DNA of 64,000 nt, from contig NZ_BMIB01000001.1 in the NCBI RefSeq assembly GCF_014641615.1, forward strand, positions 1,364,769-1,428,768, written 5' to 3'. Position 1 is the first letter of the stretch. Every line of letters starts with the position of its first letter. The notes below the pieces were generated by a model, which did not search any database, had not been told where the DNA came from, and worked only from the letters and a program-made list of their open reading frames with translations. Position numbers and translations under genes: made by a program. Below are positions 59,095 through 64,000 of this stretch, one piece after another. This DNA comes from Filimonas zeae (GTDB taxonomy: Bacteria > Bacteroidota > Bacteroidia > Chitinophagales > Chitinophagaceae).

Positions 59095-61905
59095 ATGAAA
59101 ATATTGTGCATCCCCCTTCTTACCAGCATTCTATTCCCCCTGTTTTCCGTTACAGCTTATACCCAACCCCCGGCATCTATTTACCAGGGTTGGGTAAACG
59201 GCTTTACCAGCGGTTTGCAACACACGCATGATATGGCATTACCTGCCTGGGGGCCTTACTCCGGCAAATACAACGGTATTGCGCATGTGCCTGTGCAAAA
59301 CAATGGTTTTCGTTTTGATGTAACAGTGCAGCCTTCTCTGTATCTGCGTAATCAAACGGTGCTGGCCAATCCCCTGCGCGAGTCGGGCTACCACCCCTGG
59401 CAGGCTGCTCCGGATTTGTCTTATTATTCCTACCGGTATCAGCTGGAGTGGAAGGATAAAGTATTCTGCGATGTTTCGTTCAGCAAGGTGGATGATAACA
59501 GCAGGCTGATAAAAGCAGCCTTTGTAAACAATACCACTGCCAACCGCAGCCTGGCATTCAACCTGTTCAGTACTATTGTTTTTCCTTACAGCAAAAGGGT
59601 AAGCGCGCATTTGCCGGGGCATACACAATGGCTAAAGGCGGCAGACTACAGCAGTAAAACGGATTCAATTATTGCGTACAACTACAACCTGGTATATAAC
59701 GGGCAGCTACGCGGGCAAATAACGGATGATAATGCTGTAAGCCATACTGCCATTGTACTGGGCAAAACAGCAGGGGAAAAGCTGCAATACCATTTTACAG
59801 GTAACAGTGCTTTTGCCAACGCGGTATTACTGGTGCGCTACCGTACCGGTGGTGCAGGCGCTACTACGCTGAGTGCAGTACTCAATGGCAGCATGCTTGC
59901 ACCCGTTGTGGTGAACCCTGTAAAGGAATATACATTGCTAACCCTGCCATTGGGGGTATTGGCGGCCGGAGACATAAATTTTAGTATGCAAACCACAGGC
60001 GGTAATGCTGTAATACTGGACGGTTTTGCACTGGCGGAGAACAGTGAGGCAGCTTTGGTTACTTTTAAGGAGGATAAGCTGAACATGGTTCCCCGGCAGA
60101 TAACTACGGGTATGCCTAATGCCGCTATGCTTCAGTTTGATGATATTAAAGGATGTTACGGCCTGCTGTGGCGTAATGTGGCTGCGGAAGAGCGGGTGTT
60201 ACTGGATGATAGCCCCGATGAAGCTTTGTTTAAGTTTGAGAACCTGGTAAAGCGGGAGGGCACACATAAAATAACTATTACCGGAAACAATAAAGGCTGG
60301 TTTAAAAATGTATTTACGGCGCCTGTGGTAGTTAAGCCGGGCCAAACGGTTACTGAATACGCATTTGTAGTGTATAGTGCTGATGAAAATGAAGTAAAAC
60401 AGCAACTGCAAAAGTTAAATCAGCAATGGTATGAGGCGGAGCATATCTGCCGTAGCCGGCAGGAGCGGAGCAGTATGATGGCTTGTAACGAAGCAGGTAA
60501 GCCTTATCTGTTCAGCCAGCAGTTAATGGCCGCTACTACGCTTACCAACCTGATGTATCCCACATTTATGGGCAACCAATACCTGAAGCATACCACACCT
60601 GGTAAAAAATGGAGTTCGTTTTATACCTGGGACGCGGGTTTTATTGGCTTAGGCTATTCAGCGCTGAATACCGGGCGGGCACTGGAATGCCTGAACGCGT
60701 ATACAATGGCAGATACAGAGCCCTCTGCTTTTTTAGAGCATGGCACACCGCTGCCTGTGCAGGCTTATCTGTTTAATGAGTTGTGGAACAGAACACAGAA
60801 TAAAGAATACCTTGCTTATTTCTACCCGAGGTTAAAACGCTGGTATCGCTTTCTGGGCGGTGCAGAAAGCTCACCTACACGAAAACTGAAATCTGGTTTA
60901 CTACAAACCTGGGATATTTTTTACAATTCCGGCGGATGGGACGATTACTGCCCGCAGGTGTATACCCATACAAAAAAGCTGGAGAAGATAATGGCGCCCA
61001 CCATTAACACCTCGCACCAGATACGCTTTGCCAAACTGTTAAGAATGGCAGCCTGGCAACTGGGATATAAAGAAGATATAACTGCATACGATGCAGATAT
61101 ACAAATGTACAGCCATGCTTTACAGCAGTATGCCTGGCATGAAGCCTCCGGTTATTTTGGTTATGTAACACACGATAAAGAGGGGTATGCAAAAGAAATA
61201 CTAACCCATGCTTCCGGCGAAAACTTTAACAAGGGGCTGGATGGATGCAGCCCCTTAATAGCCGGCATTTGCACACCTGAACAACAGAAACGTATTACAC
61301 AACATCTTTTTACCAGAGGGGAGTTGTGGAGCGATCAGGGTATTACAGCCATAGACCAAACGGCGCCTTATTATAACAAAGATGGTTACTGGAACGGGCG
61401 TGTGTGGATGCCCCATCAATGGTTTATCTGGAAAATCATGCTGGATATGAATGAACCGGACAAAGCCATTCAGATTGCCCAAACGGCCCTGGATGTATGG
61501 AAGCGTGAAACGGAGGATAGTTATAACTGCTGGGAGAATTTTAGTGTGGAAACCGGCAACGGAGGTGGCTGGCATCAGTTTGGGGCTTTGTCTTCCCCTG
61601 TGTTAAACTGGTTCAGCGCTTTGTATACACCGGGTACTGTTACCCATGGGTTTGATGTATGGCCTGTTACACAACAGTTCAGCACCGGTAAGGATGGTTT
61701 TACGGGCAGCTACCGGCTTTTTACCCATCAGCAGACAGCAGCTACTACTATGTTGATCTGTTTGCAGGATCAATACCAGTATCAGGCCACCTGCAACGGC
61801 AAAAGTATTCCGTTAAAGAAGGTGCTGAATGGGTTGTATGTGGTTAAGGTAAACGCAGAGAATAGGGAAGGAGACACTTTTACCCTGGAGCTGAAGAAGA
61901 AATAA
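59095..61905 (+). CDS. GH63/trehalase-like (alpha/alpha)6 glycosidase, exported
   Basis: A 936-residue exported protein (signal ending VTAYTQ). Residues about 30-420 are beta-rich, probably including a carbohydrate-binding module around 210-310. The (alpha/alpha)6 domain (about 460-860) has SFYTWDAGFIGLGYSA, GGWDDYCPQVYTHTKK, YWNGRVWMPHQWFIWK and NCWENFSVETGNGGGWHQFG, the layout of MGH1/GH63-type enzymes in which an Asp and a Glu act in inverting hydrolysis. A small beta domain ends the protein. The specificity is unknown; in this PUL it could remove terminal alpha-linked residues. Confidence 0.78.
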   Translation: MKILCIPLLTSILFPLFSVTAYTQPPASIYQGWVNGFTSGLQHTHDMALPAWGPYSGKYNGIAHVPVQNNGFRFDVTVQPSLYLRNQTVLANPLRESGYHPWQAAPDLSYYSYRYQLEWKDKVFCDVSFSKVDDNSRLIKAAFVNNTTANRSLAFNLFSTIVFPYSKRVSAHLPGHTQWLKAADYSSKTDSIIAYNYNLVYNGQLRGQITDDNAVSHTAIVLGKTAGEKLQYHFTGNSAFANAVLLVRYRTGGAGATTLSAVLNGSMLAPVVVNPVKEYTLLTLPLGVLAAGDINFSMQTTGGNAVILDGFALAENSEAALVTFKEDKLNMVPRQITTGMPNAAMLQFDDIKGCYGLLWRNVAAEERVLLDDSPDEALFKFENLVKREGTHKITITGNNKGWFKNVFTAPVVVKPGQTVTEYAFVVYSADENEVKQQLQKLNQQWYEAEHICRSRQERSSMMACNEAGKPYLFSQQLMAATTLTNLMYPTFMGNQYLKHTTPGKKWSSFYTWDAGFIGLGYSALNTGRALECLNAYTMADTEPSAFLEHGTPLPVQAYLFNELWNRTQNKEYLAYFYPRLKRWYRFLGGAESSPTRKLKSGLLQTWDIFYNSGGWDDYCPQVYTHTKKLEKIMAPTINTSHQIRFAKLLRMAAWQLGYKEDITAYDADIQMYSHALQQYAWHEASGYFGYVTHDKEGYAKEILTHASGENFNKGLDGCSPLIAGICTPEQQKRITQHLFTRGELWSDQGITAIDQTAPYYNKDGYWNGRVWMPHQWFIWKIMLDMNEPDKAIQIAQTALDVWKRETEDSYNCWENFSVETGNGGGWHQFGALSSPVLNWFSALYTPGTVTHGFDVWPVTQQFSTGKDGFTGSYRLFTHQQTAATTMLICLQDQYQYQATCNGKSIPLKKVLNGLYVVKVNAENREGDTFTLELKKK

Positions 61906-61941
61906 CGATTACGCTTTTTCTCCATCTAAACAATAATAAAT

Positions 61942-63426
61942 ATGCGTATTGCTAAAGCCATGAAAAAACAAGGTAAGGTTGCCTGGCAACTGCTTACCTG
62001 TACAACTGCTGCACTGGCGGTTTTTGCTGCCTGTGCCAAAAACGATACCAGCCGCACTAAACTGGCCACACCGGGTTTGCTCAGCACCAATGTGGTGGCG
62101 CAGGCTGCTATTGGTAAAATGAGTGGCAACCCCATTTTACCACTTTACACGGCTGATCCGGATATTATTTATGCCAATGGTAAGTATTATATCTATCCTA
62201 CTGCCAATGGTACCGGCACCAGCCAGTTTCATGCGTATTCTTCTACCGATCTGCTCAACTGGACAGACGAGGGCATTATTCTGGACCTGGCTAATGTAAG
62301 CTGGGCGCATACAGATGGCTGGGCCCCGGCCATAGCGGCGCGTAACGGGCAGTATTATTTTTACTTTACGGCCGCCAAAAAAATAGGCGTGGCGGTTGGC
62401 CCTACCCCTATAGGGCCTTTTACAGATATAGGAAGTCCGCTGGCTACCGGCGATGGTTCTGACCCTATAGACCCGATGGTTTTTATAGATGAGGATGAGC
62501 AGGCTTACCTGTATTGGGGCAATACCACTTTTAATATTCAACGGCTGAATAGTGATATGATTTCCCTTACAGGTACCCGTGGCCACAGCAAACCCTCCAA
62601 TTATTTTGAAGCGCCGTATGTAATGAAGCGAAACAGTATTTATTACCTCATGTATTCAGTTAACCATTTTGGTAATGATGATTATCATGTGGAGTATGCC
62701 ACTTCTGCTAACCCCATGGGGCCATGGACAACCAAAGGGCGTATTACCGCTCCACGGGGTGCTATAAAAGGGCCGGGCCACAATGCGGTAATCAGAAAGC
62801 CGGGTTGCAGCGATGAATACCTTTTTGTGTACCACCGCCGCACCGCTACCAACATTAACCAGCGCCGTGTGGCTATTGACAGAATTTTTTTTGATGCTGC
62901 CGGTAATATTATGCCCGTAAGTATTACCAATTCAGGTGTTATACAATCCGCAGGCACAGCCCCTTGCCTGGTACCCAATCCTATACCCGATGGCCAGTAT
63001 GCCATACGTTCCAGGTTAAACACTACCACAGGGGATAGTTTGTATCTGGATATTACAGGTTGTACAGATGGTAATGCAGATGTAAAAACATGGACGCGTA
63101 CCTCCTGCCAGGGGCAGCAATGGAACATTGTTTATCAGAACAACGGGTTCTATAAAATTACATCAGCACTGCCCACCCACAAATCGCTGGATCTTGATAC
63201 CTGCGGCATCAACCGCGGTGCCAATATTCAGGTGTGGAGTCAGCTATCTAACGACTGCCAACTGTGGCGTATTGAAGCCGCAGGCAATGGTTGGTTTCGT
63301 ATTATGTCCAGATCGAGCAATAACGTATTGGATATTGCAGATGCAGACCCTACGCCGGGAACAGATGTAAGATCATGGACATGGAATGCTACCAACGCCC
63401 AGATGTGGCGGTTTGAAGCGCCATAA
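61942..63426 (+). CDS. GH43 glycosidase lipoprotein with C-terminal ricin-type beta-trefoil
   Basis: A 494-residue lipoprotein (AVFAAC lipobox; an in-frame ATG at 61960 is an alternative start). The GH43 propeller has Asp72 (YTADPDIIY), Asp177 (DPIDPMVFID) and Glu223 (FEAPYVMKR). A CBM13/ricin beta-trefoil fills the C-terminal 145 residues with three QxW-type repeats (GQQWNIVY, CQLWRIEA, AQMWRFEA). The module order is the reverse of the first GH43 in the PUL. It is likely an arabinofuranosidase or beta-xylosidase/galactanase-type enzyme on the cell surface. Its stop is 1 bp from the stop of the convergent oxidoreductase gene. Confidence 0.85.
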   Translation: MRIAKAMKKQGKVAWQLLTCTTAALAVFAACAKNDTSRTKLATPGLLSTNVVAQAAIGKMSGNPILPLYTADPDIIYANGKYYIYPTANGTGTSQFHAYSSTDLLNWTDEGIILDLANVSWAHTDGWAPAIAARNGQYYFYFTAAKKIGVAVGPTPIGPFTDIGSPLATGDGSDPIDPMVFIDEDEQAYLYWGNTTFNIQRLNSDMISLTGTRGHSKPSNYFEAPYVMKRNSIYYLMYSVNHFGNDDYHVEYATSANPMGPWTTKGRITAPRGAIKGPGHNAVIRKPGCSDEYLFVYHRRTATNINQRRVAIDRIFFDAAGNIMPVSITNSGVIQSAGTAPCLVPNPIPDGQYAIRSRLNTTTGDSLYLDITGCTDGNADVKTWTRTSCQGQQWNIVYQNNGFYKITSALPTHKSLDLDTCGINRGANIQVWSQLSNDCQLWRIEAAGNGWFRIMSRSSNNVLDIADADPTPGTDVRSWTWNATNAQMWRFEAP

Positions 63427-63427
63427 G

Positions 63428-64000
63428 TTATGTAAGCACGTAAGTATCGCTCCAGCTACAGGCAATTTTGCTGTAGAGCGCCTGGTTGGCCAGGTGTACG
63501 CTGATGGCGGTACGGGCTCCGGTAAACACATTACTATCCGGTAGTTCATGCGTTTGTATTTTATTGTAAAAATCTTTTAGTGCGTACGAGGTGCCATCTT
63601 TAGTAGGTTCGGGCAAAATGGGTAAACCGCCATCTTTGTTCCAGGTAATACGGGTGGCACCGGTTACGCCGTCTACAGTTCCTTTCTCTTTCTGCAGGCT
63701 TTTTTCGGGGTATAGCACACCCTGGTCTGTAAGCAACGATATCATCCCCTTTGTACCTTTTATCTTAAACAGATAGCCATCACGCGCATTGCCACAGGTT
63801 GCGCCAAAGTTGGCGGTAAGGCCCTTATCGGGGTAACGCATCATTACCTGCACATTATCGTAGGTTTCCCGGCCGTCTTTATGAATATCAATACCACCGG
63901 TGGCGTAAAAATCCTGTGGGTGCGTATCAAATACCCAGTTTACAAAATCAATCTGGTGTGAGAGTAGTTCGGCTACCAGGCCGCCTGAGTATTCCCGGTA
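63428..64000 (-). CDS. Gfo/Idh/MocA-family oxidoreductase (partial, 5' end outside window)
   Basis: The reading frame runs from the stop at 63428 to the window edge without interruption, giving the C-terminal 190 residues. Near the edge [20 protein letters not shown] and [20 protein letters not shown] show the conserved catalytic-region His and substrate-binding beta-sheet of Gfo/Idh/MocA sugar or inositol dehydrogenases; the end ([20 protein letters not shown]) is typical for the family. The N-terminal NAD-binding domain, and any Tat signal, lie beyond 64000. Confidence 0.85.
   Translation of the reverse strand, partial: YREYSGGLVAELLSHQIDFVNWVFDTHPQDFYATGGIDIHKDGRETYDNVQVMMRYPDKGLTANFGATCGNARDGYLFKIKGTKGMISLLTDQGVLYPEKSLQKEKGTVDGVTGATRITWNKDGGLPILPEPTKDGTSYALKDFYNKIQTHELPDSNVFTGARTAISVHLANQALYSKIACSWSDTYVLT

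Overview
The window looks like a chromosomal segment of a Bacteroidota bacterium, most likely a member of the Chitinophagaceae. It carries three SusC/SusD pairs, two FecR anti-sigma factors, an ECF sigma factor, a two-component system with a Reg_prop sensor, several lipoproteins and hardly any Shine-Dalgarno sites. The family assignment is inferred from gene style, not from a marker gene. No rRNA, tRNA, IS element or CRISPR array was seen.

Layout. 1-2.9 kb: an HD hydrolase, an RCC1-repeat lipoprotein and a FecR without a sigma factor. 2.9-8.6 kb: a tightly overlapping six-gene minus-strand operon matching the uncharacterised STM4011-STM4015 gene set (two radical SAM proteins, an alkaline-phosphatase-fold hydrolase, a HAD phosphatase, an ATP-grasp protein and an LRR-like protein). 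8.8-11.4 kb: unknown genes and an SGNH/sialate-acetylesterase-type esterase. 11.7-14.8 kb: a BlaI/BlaR1 pair plus an exported protein; BlaR1 and the exported protein share a long charged heptad repeat. 14.9-27.4 kb: an ECF sigma/FecR/SusC/SusD/TlpA/TlpA-M16 locus with no glycosidase, which fits uptake or processing of a non-glycan (perhaps peptide) substrate.

27.5-38.4 kb is an accessory mosaic. It holds two Crp/Fnr regulators, each next to a copy of a CRP-like palindrome, an alpha/beta hydrolase, a DJ-1/PfpI protein, a monooxygenase, a LuxR regulator beside a perfect palindrome, and orphan immunity-type genes (DUF2185, barstar, SUKH). It also holds a striking array of about 22 degenerate 21-bp repeats with A/T tracts (30458-30911).

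38.5-63.4 kb is a polysaccharide utilisation locus. A split hybrid two-component system (propeller sensor kinase plus a separate REC-AraC regulator) diverges from GH43, FAS1, SusC, SusD, FAS1, SusC, SusD, GH105, GH5-like, GH63-like and GH43 genes. Two 27-bp elements (24/27 identical), each followed after exactly 21 bp by a -7-like box, precede the two transcription blocks and are strong candidates for the regulator's binding site. The enzymes suggest an arabinose- and uronate-containing plant glycan. The window ends inside a Gfo/Idh/MocA oxidoreductase gene on the minus strand.
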